DNA of 11,591 bases from Pseudomonadota bacterium (GCA_023399105.1 JAEWQT010000133.1:1-11591); one strand, 5' to 3'; shown: positions 1-7,057, counted from the stretch's first letter. Translations and numbers: made by a program. The notes: generated by a model not told the origin, from the letters alone.

Positions 1-82
1 GCCATATAAATCAATGAGTTAGCTAATTGTGTTGCCGTGCGGATGGCAAATGATGTCGAATGACTGCCGGAATGTCCTACCA

Positions 83-106
83 GCGTGTGAGATATATCGC
101 ACACGC
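83..106. promoter_or_regulatory. CRP/Vfr-like palindromic operator
   Basis: The two 12-bp halves, GCGTGTGAGATA and TATCGCACACGC, are inverted repeats matching at 11 of 12 positions. The core reads TGTGA-N6-TCGCA, one base off the CRP/Vfr pattern TGTGA-N6-TCACA. The centre lies about 62 bp before the ATG at 157. A weak -10-like TAAGTT at 126-131 would put the centre near -42, a class II activator position. The palindrome itself is seen directly; the identity of the regulator is inference. It is not followed by a T-run, so it is not an intrinsic terminator. Confidence 0.5.
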
Positions 107-156
107 GCTGCAGAATTTCGCCCGGTAAGTTCGTCTGAAAGGTGCAGGAGTTAAGT

Positions 157-966
157 ATGAGCGAAGCATTAAACATCCCGGCCGGGCTGGTATTTTTGCC
201 GCTGGGTGAAGAGGCATTGCCCTTGCTGAAACGCGGTGTGGTGCCGCTGCTGTGCCCGGCTGACAGTGGCTTGCCCTGGTTTGTCCGGGCAGCCGAAAAG
301 GCTCAGGCTCCGGCGCGGATTGATGACGCCGTCTATCTGGCGCATTTGCAGCGTGAGTATCAGCGTCTGCCGGACTCTTTGCGTGGCCTGCTGACGCAGG
401 AGGTATTTATTCAGCAGGCGGAAAAGAAGCGCGCGGATATTGAAGCGGCCTTATTGGCGCAGAAGCAGGCGCAGGCGGTGCAGGATACCGGTAACCCGGA
501 AGACTGGCTGTTACAGCGATTGTTTACGGATCCATTTTCTTTATTGGCCTGGCAGCAGCGTGGTGGCCTGAAAACCCTGTGGCTGGGCATTGATGCCGGC
601 CAGTGGCCGGAGGCCAGCGTGCAGGCGGTGGAATACCGGCCGTCGTTGCCGGCGGCTTATCCACAACGGCTGTGGGCGGAAAGCCCGGCGCTGGCACCGC
701 TGCAGGAGCAGCGCTTAATTCTGCCGCGCACCGCCGTGGAACGGTTGGTGGCGGTGGCGGGCCGCACGCAGGGGTTATTGCGGCTGCCGCCGGTGGCGTT
801 ACGCTGTGTGCTGCTGGGGGCCGACCTGCGGCCCGCTTTTGTGGCGTCGTTCCGGCAATTCTGGCAGCAGGATTTCCGTTATCAGCGCACGCCGCTGGCG
901 CAGATGCAATTTCATTCCGACCGCTATGGCTGGGACTTTATTCAGACCGGCCCGGCATCGCGCTGA
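157..966 (+). CDS. Unrecognised 269-aa protein
   Basis: I do not recognise this protein. The start is the ATG at 157, because AGGAG at 146-150 sits six bases upstream; an in-frame GTG at 142 lies before that ribosome binding site and is unlikely. There is no signal peptide and no convincing membrane segment, so it is probably cytoplasmic. A Gln/Ala/Lys-rich stretch near residues 85-108 is likely helical, followed by a linker and a Trp/Leu-rich segment. The C-terminal 80 residues are rich in Arg, Leu and aromatic residues and end in a tryptophan- and tyrosine-containing motif. No catalytic motif is evident. It stands alone on its strand, is preceded by a CRP-like palindrome, and its last 25 bp overlap the end of convergent trmH. 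Base composition matches its neighbours. Codon use and the ribosome binding site make it a real gene; the function is unknown. Confidence 0.85.
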   Translation: MSEALNIPAGLVFLPLGEEALPLLKRGVVPLLCPADSGLPWFVRAAEKAQAPARIDDAVYLAHLQREYQRLPDSLRGLLTQEVFIQQAEKKRADIEAALLAQKQAQAVQDTGNPEDWLLQRLFTDPFSLLAWQQRGGLKTLWLGIDAGQWPEASVQAVEYRPSLPAAYPQRLWAESPALAPLQEQRLILPRTAVERLVAVAGRTQGLLRLPPVALRCVLLGADLRPAFVASFRQFWQQDFRYQRTPLAQMQFHSDRYGWDFIQTGPASR

Positions 967-1637
967 TTTACCAGCGCCGAAAACGCCTGTGGATCGGCCA
1001 GTTCGCCATCCTCGCGTAAGGCCGGGTAAGGCAGTTGCAGACGCTGGCACAGCCGCGCAACCTGCGGTTGGCACCATTCAAACTTCAGGCGTTGGTAATC
1101 GTCATCGGCAATCCGGCGCTGATAAAACATACCCGCCTGCTGGCGTTGGCGTTGGGCTTCGCTCAGCAGCAGTGCGGCGGCGACCGAAACATTGAACGAC
1201 TGCACCATGCCATACATGGGAATCACCAGATGCTCGTCGGCCAGTGCCGCCGCCTGGGCGCTGACGCCGGTTTTTTCCGAGCCCAGTAACAGCGCGGTGG
1301 GTTGGGTGAAGTCGTAGTCGCGGTAATCGCGGGCGCGCTCGCTGAAATGCGCGGCGCAGACGCGAAAGCCCTGTTGTTGCAGGGTTTGAATGGCGGTACC
1401 AATGTCGGGGTGGGTATGAATATCCACCCAATTACCGCTACCAGCACTGTGGTTGCGGCGCACCCGGTACTGTTCGCCCAGCCACACACAGTGGGCAACG
1501 GGTACGGCGAAGGCATCGCAGCTGCGTACAATGGCCGACAGGTTGCGATCCTTGTGAACTTCATCGGTAAGAACGGTCAGATCAGGCTGACGCAGTGACA
1601 GGGTGTGTTCGATTCTCTCCAGACGTTGCGGCGTCAC
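942..1637 (-). CDS. trmH: tRNA (guanosine(18)-2'-O)-methyltransferase TrmH
   Basis: TrmH transfers a methyl group from S-adenosylmethionine to the 2'-O of G18 in the tRNA D-loop. The 231 residues match the family length (E. coli about 229). The three SPOUT knot motifs are visible: RNLSAIVR (31-38, with the catalytic-type Arg38), LLLGSEKTG (116-124), and a third motif around IPMYGMVQSFNVS (139-151) that binds the cofactor and forms the dimer. A Lys/Arg-rich C-terminal extension follows. The open frame runs upstream to 1754 but has no family similarity there. I chose the GTG at 1637 because VTPQRLERI aligns with the E. coli N-terminus and AAGGAG lies ten bases upstream. A second in-frame GTG two codons earlier, only four bases from that ribosome binding site, is the alternative. 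The gene is convergent with and overlaps the unknown gene at its 3' end, and is divergent from cysZ. Confidence 0.93.
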   Translation of the reverse strand: MTPQRLERIEHTLSLRQPDLTVLTDEVHKDRNLSAIVRSCDAFAVPVAHCVWLGEQYRVRRNHSAGSGNWVDIHTHPDIGTAIQTLQQQGFRVCAAHFSERARDYRDYDFTQPTALLLGSEKTGVSAQAAALADEHLVIPMYGMVQSFNVSVAAALLLSEAQRQRQQAGMFYQRRIADDDYQRLKFEWCQPQVARLCQRLQLPYPALREDGELADPQAFSALVNQRDAGPV

Positions 1638-1728
1638 GGGCACAGTTCTCCTTGCTGGGTAAAACCGGTCTGGCCGGCATCGGGCCGGCATTGTATAAAA
1701 CTCACTTTTTGAATGCACGGAGACGGTT
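1638..1728. promoter_or_regulatory. Divergent trmH/cysZ intergenic region
   Basis: This 91-bp spacer must drive both divergent genes. It holds the trmH ribosome binding site (CTCCTT on the plus strand near 1648-1653) and the cysZ site GGAG at 1719-1722. An AT-rich patch at 1690-1700 reads TATAAA on the plus strand (1694-1699) and TACAAT on the minus strand (1695-1690), both plausible -10 elements. No good -35 could be paired with either. The 9-mer GGCCGGCAT occurs twice, at 1672-1680 and 1683-1691, one helical turn apart. The promoter role is inferred from position. Confidence 0.35.
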
Positions 1729-2499
1729 ATGCGTGGAAATCCCTGGGCGGGCATGATGTTTTTCTGGCACGGACTGAGCCGTCTGGGCGAGCCGGGCTTG
1801 CGCCGTTATGTGGCGTTGCCGCTGTTGCTGAATGTGCTGATTATGTCGCTGGCCAGCTGGTGGGGTATCAGCACCCTGCACGAACAAATGGGCGCGCTGG
1901 TGGAGTGGCTGCCGGGTTGGCTGAGCTGGTTGTACTGGCTGTTGTTGCCGTTAACCGTTATCACGCTGCTGCTGTTGCTGATGTACTTTTTCAGCACCGT
2001 GCTGATTATTCTGGCCAGCCCATTTAATGGCTTGTTGAGTGAGCAGGTGGAGCGCAGCAGCGGCGTGCTGCTGCCGGAAGAATCCATTCCGGCGCTGATC
2101 CGGCGCACCCTGGGCCGGGAAATGACCAAGCTGGGCTATCTGCTGCCGCGCTATCTGTTGCTGCTGGTGCTGAGTGTTATCCCGGGTATTAATCTGGCTG
2201 CGCCCTTTCTGTGGTTCTGGTTTGGCAGCTGGGTGGTGGCGCTGCAGTACATCGATTATTCCTTTGATAACCACGGCCGCAGTTTTGCCGAAGTGCGTCA
2301 GGCCATGGGACAGGAACGTTTTACCGTGCTCGGCTTTGGTGCGCTGGTGGCGCTGCTGATGACGGTGCCGGTGCTGAACTGGTTTGTGATGCCGGCGGCC
2401 GTGATTGGCGCCACCCTGTTGCGCCAGCAGCGGTTGCCGCTGGCGGATACTGCGGGCAAAGCGGATGTGATCGGCTATGCTGAAAGGGTTTCTGAATAA
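1729..2499 (+). CDS. cysZ: CysZ family sulfate transporter
   Basis: CysZ is an inner-membrane sulfate permease (EI24 family) that supplies sulfate for cysteine synthesis. The 256-residue length matches E. coli CysZ (about 253). The N-terminus, with NPWAGMMFFWHGLSRL then the 'GLRRYVALPLLLN' block leading into the first membrane segment (about residues 22-46), is typical of the family. Further hydrophobic segments lie near 63-92, 138-172 and 200-230, separated by a polar region with a SFDNHGRSF motif. The start ATG has GGAG six bases upstream. The response regulator gene follows after only 13 bp, so the two are probably cotranscribed, although no functional link is evident. No CysB site or other sulfur regulation could be recognised upstream. 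Confidence 0.88.
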   Translation: MRGNPWAGMMFFWHGLSRLGEPGLRRYVALPLLLNVLIMSLASWWGISTLHEQMGALVEWLPGWLSWLYWLLLPLTVITLLLLLMYFFSTVLIILASPFNGLLSEQVERSSGVLLPEESIPALIRRTLGREMTKLGYLLPRYLLLLVLSVIPGINLAAPFLWFWFGSWVVALQYIDYSFDNHGRSFAEVRQAMGQERFTVLGFGALVALLMTVPVLNWFVMPAAVIGATLLRQQRLPLADTAGKADVIGYAERVSE

Positions 2500-2512
2500 C
2501 TAAGGCCCGCTA

Positions 2513-3448
2513 ATGGCAGCTCTGAATATTCTGGTCGTGGACGATGCGGCCTTTATCCGTGATTTAGTGAAAAAAGCCGTCCGTGAAACCTATCCGGGCT
2601 GTGAACTGCATGAAGCTATTGATGGCCGTAAGGCCATCAGCATTATGAACAGCAAAACCATCCAGCTGGTGCTGTGCGACTGGGAAATGCCGGAAGTCTC
2701 CGGCATTGAGGTGCTGGAATGGATGCGCGCCGACGAGCGCTACAAAGCCGTCCCTTTTATGATGATTACCAGCCGCGGTGACCGTGACCACGTGATCAAA
2801 GCGGTGCAGGCCGGGGTATCGGAATACATCGGCAAGCCGTTCACGCGCGAAAACTTTGTCGCCAAGCTCACCAAACTGGTGTGGAAACATCTGAAAATCC
2901 GTCCGTCGCAGGGCGATGCGCCGGCCAATCCGCGCGCTGCGGGTGCCGCTGGTGTGCTGGGTGCAACAGCGGTTGACGGCAAGCCCAAAGGTGGCGATCT
3001 GGGCGGTGCCTCGGTACTGATGGGTGCAACGGCCAAACCGGCAGCCGCGCCCGCCGCTACTCCGGCCGCTGACAGCGCCGCGGCGTTGCTGAATCCGGCG
3101 GCGGCCGCTAAACCAGCAGCCAAAGCTAGTGCGCGGGCGCGGGGGCTGGCCGATGTCCGTTTTGCCTCCGGCAGCCGCGCCAAACTGGTGATCAAAGATA
3201 TTAATCTGCAGGAAATGATCGGCGTGTTCCGCCGTGAAGACGCGCTGCCGGCATTGCTGGAACAGGCGGTGCTGGACATTGTGGATCAGGATTCCGGCGA
3301 GGTGGCCCGCATCAATGGCTATGTGCGCATGATGCAGGCGCAGGAACCGCACCCGGATGCGCAGACCATCCAGATGCTCATTCGTTATGTCGATGACGAT
3401 CCGGAAAAGCTCGCTACCTTGTCGCGCTTTATTGCCAGGGTGCGCTGA
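2513..3448 (+). CDS. CheY-type response regulator with C-terminal PilZ-like domain
   Basis: Residues 1-125 form a complete receiver domain very close to CheY: acidic pair Asp10-Asp11, phospho-acceptor Asp56 in LCDWEMP, Thr86, and Lys108 in GKPF. Residues 130-207 are a long Ala/Pro/Gly-rich, low-complexity linker. Residues 208-311 form a separate small alpha/beta domain. Its ending (RYVDDDPEKLATLSRFIAR) resembles the end of PilZ domains, but the RxxxR and D/NxSxxG c-di-GMP motifs are not clearly present, so it is at best a degenerate PilZ; this is inference. There is no DNA-binding output domain, so action is more likely by protein contact or ligand binding than by transcription. Start ATG is preceded by AAGG seven bases away, 13 bp after cysZ. 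I recall a similar response regulator close to phoR in Pseudomonas, which fits the convergent phoR here, but its kinase is unknown. Confidence 0.88.
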   Translation: MAALNILVVDDAAFIRDLVKKAVRETYPGCELHEAIDGRKAISIMNSKTIQLVLCDWEMPEVSGIEVLEWMRADERYKAVPFMMITSRGDRDHVIKAVQAGVSEYIGKPFTRENFVAKLTKLVWKHLKIRPSQGDAPANPRAAGAAGVLGATAVDGKPKGGDLGGASVLMGATAKPAAAPAATPAADSAAALLNPAAAAKPAAKASARARGLADVRFASGSRAKLVIKDINLQEMIGVFRREDALPALLEQAVLDIVDQDSGEVARINGYVRMMQAQEPHPDAQTIQMLIRYVDDDPEKLATLSRFIARVR

Positions 3449-3460
3449 GTTTTTCAGCGC
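3442..3460 (+). terminator. Bidirectional-type hairpin between response regulator and phoR
   Basis: GCGCTGA and TCAGCGC form a perfect 7-bp stem around a GTTTT loop. The left arm contains the stop codon of the response regulator gene. The tract downstream (CCCCTTGTTCTT) is only partly T-rich, so it is a weak intrinsic terminator at best. It sits in the 30-bp gap between two convergent genes, which supports a termination role. Confidence 0.5.
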
Positions 3461-3478
3461 CCCTTGTTCTTATTGGTG

Positions 3479-4804
3479 TTATCCCTGTTGGTCTGGTCCG
3501 GTTAACTGCTTGTCAGCCTGCCAGCGCGAAGCCGGGAAGATACAGCGGAAACAGCTGCCGGTGCCCGGTGTGCTGGTAATCTCCAGCGTCGCGTCGTGGC
3601 GCAACAACACATGCTTCACAATCGCCAGCCCTAAACCCGTGCCGCCGGTGGCTTTGCTGCGGCTGGGGTCGGCGCGGTAAAAGCGCTCGGTCAGGCGCGG
3701 AATATGCTGCGCTTCAATCCCCATGCCGTTGTCCTGCACCGCAAACACCCCGCAACCGTTGTCCAGAACCTGCCAGCTGAGCACAATATGGCCGCCGTCC
3801 GGGGTGTATTTGCAGGCATTAAACGCGAGGTTGGAAAAGGCGCTGCGCAGCTCGCCCGGGTAACCCAGAATCTGCAGTGGTGCGTCGGCCTGCAGCTCCA
3901 CTTGCTGGTGTTTGCTGGCCGCCAGTGCCCGGGCATCACGCAGAATCTGCTCCAGCAAGGCATACAGGTCCAGCCATTGCGGCGGTTCCTGACGGGTGGT
4001 TTCCAGCCGTGACAGCATCAGCAAATCTTTAATCAGCACATCCATGCGCCCGCTTTGTTCACTCATCTGCTGCAGAATACGCTGCCAGCGCAGCGGCAGT
4101 TCGGCGCTCAGATCCTGCAGGGTTTCGATATAGCCGCTCAGAACCGTCAGTGGGGTGCGCAGTTCGTGGCTGACGTTGGCGACAAAGTCTTTACGCATCT
4201 GCTCCAGCTGCCGCAGCCGGGTGACATCCTGAATCACCAGCAGGCGTTCATGGCGGCCAAAGGCGGTAATGCTGATCTGCAGCTGGCGTTTGCTGGCGTG
4301 CGGCGCAGCCATAATTAACGGTTCGCGGAAATCGGCATGCTTCAGGTACGCGGAAAATTGCGGTTCGCGCACCAGATTGGTGAGGGGCTGGCCGGTATCG
4401 GCCGGGCGTTTCAGCCCCAGTTGCCGGCTGGCGGCCAGATTCCACCATTCCAGATTGCCATGGCTGTCGAGCATCAGAATGCCTTCCTGCAGGGCGTCGG
4501 TGGAATCCTGAATCCGGCTCAGCAGCGCCTGCAGTTGCTGGCGATGGCGCAGGCTGCGCTGTTGCAGCCGCTGGGTGGTACGGAACAGCGATTCCCATAA
4601 GCCGCCGGGCGGCGCTGACGGCAGCGGTGTTTCCTGCAGCAGTAAGCGCTGCAGGCGGTGCATTTGCCACAGTTGCCATACCAATATCAGTAACAGTACG
4701 GTACTGACGGCTGGCCACAGCAGATTCTGCAGATACCCCAACAGGGCGGTTGGCAGCAGAATGGCCAGCAGCCATTGCGCTTCCGTGCGCCAGCTGTGCG
4801 GCAT
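3479..4804 (-). CDS. phoR: Phosphate regulon sensor histidine kinase PhoR
   Basis: PhoR senses phosphate status through the Pst/PhoU complex and phosphorylates PhoB. The 441-residue protein shows the family layout: two closely spaced N-terminal membrane segments (about residues 10-46) with almost no periplasmic loop, a linker helix, a PAS domain (about 95-190), a HisKA domain with phospho-acceptor His213 in VSHELRTPLT, and an HATPase domain with N-box NLAFNACKYT (325-334), G1 box DNGMGI (358-363) and G2 box GGTGLGL (387-393). The start ATG is three bases after the phoB stop. No good ribosome binding site precedes it, so translation is probably coupled to phoB. It converges with the response regulator gene downstream. 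All catalytic residues are present. Confidence 0.97.
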   Translation of the reverse strand: MPHSWRTEAQWLLAILLPTALLGYLQNLLWPAVSTVLLLILVWQLWQMHRLQRLLLQETPLPSAPPGGLWESLFRTTQRLQQRSLRHRQQLQALLSRIQDSTDALQEGILMLDSHGNLEWWNLAASRQLGLKRPADTGQPLTNLVREPQFSAYLKHADFREPLIMAAPHASKRQLQISITAFGRHERLLVIQDVTRLRQLEQMRKDFVANVSHELRTPLTVLSGYIETLQDLSAELPLRWQRILQQMSEQSGRMDVLIKDLLMLSRLETTRQEPPQWLDLYALLEQILRDARALAASKHQQVELQADAPLQILGYPGELRSAFSNLAFNACKYTPDGGHIVLSWQVLDNGCGVFAVQDNGMGIEAQHIPRLTERFYRADPSRSKATGGTGLGLAIVKHVLLRHDATLEITSTPGTGSCFRCIFPASRWQADKQLTGPDQQG

Positions 4805-4807
4805 GGC

Positions 4808-5506
4808 TCAGGACGCTTTGGTGGAGAAGCGGTAACCCGTGCCGCGCACGGTCTGGATCAGATGCTCGTGCGCACTGCCCAGGGCTTTGCGCAGGCGGCG
4901 GATATGCACATCCACCGTGCGTTCTTCCACATACACATTGCCACCCCAGACCTGGTCCAGCAGCTGGGTGCGCGAGTAGGCGCGTTCCTGGTGGGTCATA
5001 AAAAACTGCAGCAGACGGTATTCGGTGGGGCCAATCTCGACCGGCTGATTGTGCGAGGTGACCCGATGACAAACCGGGTCCAGCATCAGGCCGCTGACTT
5101 CGATGGGCTCTTCAATACCCTGCGGAGTGGCGCGGCGCAGCACGGCTTTCAGGCGGGCCACCAGTTCGCGCGGGGAAAAGGGTTTGGTGATGTAATCATC
5201 GGCGCCGGCTTCCAGCCCCTGCACCTTGTTATCTTCCTCGCCTTTAGCGGTGAGCATGATAATGGGTATTTCAGCGGTTATATCATCGCGCTTCAGGCGC
5301 CGGGCAAATTCCACCCCGCTGGTGCCGGGCAGCATCCAGTCCAGCAACAGCATATCGGGCTTGCGATCGACAATTTTAGCGTGGGCTTCCTGCGTACTGG
5401 CAGCTTCCAGACATTCGTAGCCGGCCATTTCCAGGGCCACGGCAATCATTTCCCGGATCGGGGCTTCGTCATCAACGATTAAAACGGTTTTTCCGGCTTT
5501 GCTCAT
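4808..5506 (-). CDS. phoB: Phosphate regulon response regulator PhoB
   Basis: PhoB is an OmpR-family transcription factor that binds Pho boxes after phosphorylation by PhoR. In the 232-residue form, the receiver domain has Asp12-Asp13, phospho-acceptor Asp56 in LLLDWMLPG, Thr86 and Lys108 in [10 protein letters not shown]. The winged-helix domain (about 134-232) carries the recognition-helix region [14 protein letters not shown] and the wing motif RGTGYRFST. Similarity to E. coli PhoB runs the whole length. I chose the ATG at 5506; an in-frame GTG three codons earlier (5515) is an alternative, and neither has a good ribosome binding site. A Pho box promoter lies upstream, so phoB-phoR is probably autoregulated. 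phoR follows after three bases. Confidence 0.97.
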   Translation of the reverse strand: MSKAGKTVLIVDDEAPIREMIAVALEMAGYECLEAASTQEAHAKIVDRKPDMLLLDWMLPGTSGVEFARRLKRDDITAEIPIIMLTAKGEEDNKVQGLEAGADDYITKPFSPRELVARLKAVLRRATPQGIEEPIEVSGLMLDPVCHRVTSHNQPVEIGPTEYRLLQFFMTHQERAYSRTQLLDQVWGGNVYVEERTVDVHIRRLRKALGSAHEHLIQTVRGTGYRFSTKAS

Positions 5507-5508
5507 AA

Positions 5509-5526
5509 TGGTCACGCCAATGTCAC
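5509..5526 (+). promoter_or_regulatory. Second Pho-box-like repeat, opposite orientation
   Basis: On the plus strand the 18-mer reads TGGTCAC-GCCA-ATGTCAC: two 7-bp units with a 4-bp spacer, as in a Pho box. Conservation is weaker than in the box at 5562-5579, especially in the first unit and the spacer, which is not AT-rich. It lies in the phoB leader beside the start codon, pointing away from phoB. It could be a secondary PhoB contact or chance. Confidence 0.25.
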
Positions 5527-5545
5527 ATTCCTGTATTGCGGTGGT

Positions 5546-5579
5546 ATTACAGACGCAGATTGTTACAGAGATGTGACGG
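5546..5579 (-). promoter_or_regulatory. Pho box and -10 element of the phoB promoter
   Basis: On the minus strand, CCGTCAC-ATCT-CTGTAAC (5579-5562) matches the Pho box consensus CTGTCAT-AWAW-CTGTCAY in both 7-bp units, with the correct 4-bp spacer. Exactly ten bases later comes TGTAAT (5551-5546), a five-of-six match to the -10 consensus; this is the spacing known at PhoB-activated promoters such as phoA, where the Pho box replaces the -35. Transcription would start near 5539, giving a leader of about 33 nt before the ATG at 5506. The motif and spacing are seen directly; autoregulation by PhoB is inference from the family. Confidence 0.75.
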
Positions 5580-5606
5580 CGGACGGTTTGGCGGGAATTT
5601 AACCGT

Positions 5607-6509
5607 TTATGTGGTGGGCGCTGCGGTCAGCAGGTAGCTGCCCGCCAGCCCGGCCCAGACGATCAGCCCGAACCAGTAATTGCTCAGAAAGGCGTCGAAA
5701 CAGGCTTCGCGGCTGCGTGAACGGACGCGGTAGAGCAGCCAGCCAAAGTACAGAGCCCCGGCCAGCAGCCCAAGATAGGCGGGCCAGGCCAGTGCCAGCT
5801 GACCAAAGGCGGCCAGCAGGCTGAGCAGGGTAATGCCGTACAGCAGGCCGACCATGGCCAGATCCAGATCACCGAACAGAATGGCGGTGGATTTCACCCC
5901 GATCAGCAGGTCATCGTCGCGGTCGACCATGGCGTACAGCGTATCGTAAGCCACCGTCCAGGCCATATTGGCGGCGTACAGCAGCCAGGCCACCTGCGGT
6001 ATGTCATTGCTCTGGGCGGCAAAGGCCATGGGAATGGCCATCGAATAGGCGGCGCCCAGAAACAGCTGCGGCAGATGGGTGTAACGCTTCATAAAGGGGT
6101 ACAACGACGCCAGCCCCAGCGCGGCAACCGACAGCATGATGGTCAGTTGGTTGGTCAGCAGTACCAGCAAAAAGGCCAGTACCACCAGTACGGCAAAGCC
6201 CTGCAGTGCCTGTTTGGGGGTTAAGCGCCCGGTCGCCAGCGGCCGGTCTTTGGTGCGCTTAACATGGCCGTCGACCTTGCGGTCGGCAAAGTCGTTGATG
6301 ATGCAGCCGGCCGAGCGCATCAGAAACACGCCGAGGGTAAAGATCACCAGCAGGTGCCAATCCGGCACCCCCTGGGCGGCAATCCACAGCGCCCACAGGG
6401 TAGGGCCGAGCAGCAGATAGGAACCAATCGGACGGTTCAGACGGGTCAGGGCCACCCAGTCCTGCCATTGCGGCCAGTGGCGGTTGAGGGCGTCAGTAAC
6501 AGCAGACAT
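5607..6509 (-). CDS. ubiA: 4-hydroxybenzoate octaprenyltransferase UbiA
   Basis: UbiA is the inner-membrane enzyme that attaches the polyprenyl tail to 4-hydroxybenzoate, the second step of ubiquinone synthesis. The 300 residues contain eight or nine hydrophobic segments and both Asp-rich prenyl-diphosphate/Mg sites: [15 protein letters not shown] near residues 72-86 and [13 protein letters not shown] near 188-200. [12 protein letters not shown] and IPMAFAA blocks are also strongly conserved. I start at the ATG at 6509, six bases after a GGA ribosome binding site; an ATG two codons earlier (6515) overlaps that site and is the alternative. It follows ubiC with a gap of 14 bp, so the substrate-making and substrate-using enzymes form one operon. 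phoB lies downstream on the same strand but has its own promoter. Confidence 0.96.
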   Translation of the reverse strand: MSAVTDALNRHWPQWQDWVALTRLNRPIGSYLLLGPTLWALWIAAQGVPDWHLLVIFTLGVFLMRSAGCIINDFADRKVDGHVKRTKDRPLATGRLTPKQALQGFAVLVVLAFLLVLLTNQLTIMLSVAALGLASLYPFMKRYTHLPQLFLGAAYSMAIPMAFAAQSNDIPQVAWLLYAANMAWTVAYDTLYAMVDRDDDLLIGVKSTAILFGDLDLAMVGLLYGITLLSLLAAFGQLALAWPAYLGLLAGALYFGWLLYRVRSRSREACFDAFLSNYWFGLIVWAGLAGSYLLTAAPTT

Positions 6510-6523
6510 AGGCATTCCGGTGT

Positions 6524-7057
6524 TCAGAGAAAGTCAGTCAGGGCGCCGGTAAAGGCTTCGGAGACCATCAGAGGCTTATCTCCCAGATAAAATACCGACC
6601 GGCGCGACCATTCTAACCCCAGTGCATTGGCTTTGCAGTGGCTGGCCCGCAAGGGCGTACGGCGCAGATTCGGCTGCTGAAATAAAAAGCTGCCTAACGA
6701 GCGTTCCCCCAGAGACTGCAGACGTTTGCCGGCCCCGTTCAGGGTGGTGGTTGGTACGGCGGTGCGGGCATACACCAGCGGGGTATCACCGAGCAGCAGG
6801 ATAACTTCCCGCACCCACACACTGTGCTGACCGTGCAGTTGCAGTTCTGTGCGTTCCAGTGGCGTCGGCCGGCCATGATACTGGGCCAGCAACTGCACCC
6901 GGAACTGCCCCGGCCGCAGGGCGCTGAGGCGGGCGGTCAGAGAGCCTGCATCCAGCAACCAGTCACGCCACAGCGGCGGCAGCAACGACGGCAGGCAGCG
7001 GTTGCGGCCGGACCAGTCCGGTACCGCAGGATGCAGCAGGGTTGCCAGCTCGGGCAT
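6524..7057 (-). CDS. ubiC: Chorismate--pyruvate lyase UbiC
   Basis: UbiC converts chorismate to pyruvate and 4-hydroxybenzoate, the first committed step of ubiquinone synthesis, in the cytoplasm. The 177-residue protein is slightly longer than E. coli UbiC (about 165). It keeps the active-site Arg83 in WVREVIL (E. coli Arg76), the ARTAVPTTTL block, the LGERSLGSFLF block, the RRSVFYLGDKPLMVSEAF ending, and the catalytic-type Glu167 (E. coli Glu155). The start ATG has a weak GCGGA ten bases upstream. It is the first gene of a ubiC-ubiA operon and is divergent from the rubredoxin gene. Confidence 0.93.
   Translation of the reverse strand: MPELATLLHPAVPDWSGRNRCLPSLLPPLWRDWLLDAGSLTARLSALRPGQFRVQLLAQYHGRPTPLERTELQLHGQHSVWVREVILLLGDTPLVYARTAVPTTTLNGAGKRLQSLGERSLGSFLFQQPNLRRTPLRASHCKANALGLEWSRRSVFYLGDKPLMVSEAFTGALTDFL

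Noticed and set aside
33..49. TTGCC/GGCAA inverted repeat near the window start
   Set aside because: Only five base pairs, no T-tract, and no known gene end beside it.
1638..1754. Extension of the trmH frame to 1754
   Set aside because: The added N-terminus has no TrmH similarity, runs over the cysZ start, and the ribosome binding site lies just before the GTG at 1637.
2564..3352. Long open frame on the minus strand opposite the response regulator
   Set aside because: It is antisense to a gene with clear receiver motifs, has a His/Arg/Gly-rich composition typical of shadow frames, and no family resemblance.
4248..5072. 274-aa minus-strand open frame across the phoB/phoR junction
   Set aside because: It is out of frame with both PhoR and PhoB, is Pro/Ala/Arg-rich, and lacks any domain.
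4775..5482. 235-aa open frame on the plus strand opposite phoB
   Set aside because: Exact mirror of the PhoB coding region; PhoB matches its family over the full length.
5583..5606. ACGGTT/AACCGT inverted repeat after ubiA
   Set aside because: Six-bp stem with a 12-nt loop and no T-run on the minus strand; too weak to call a terminator.
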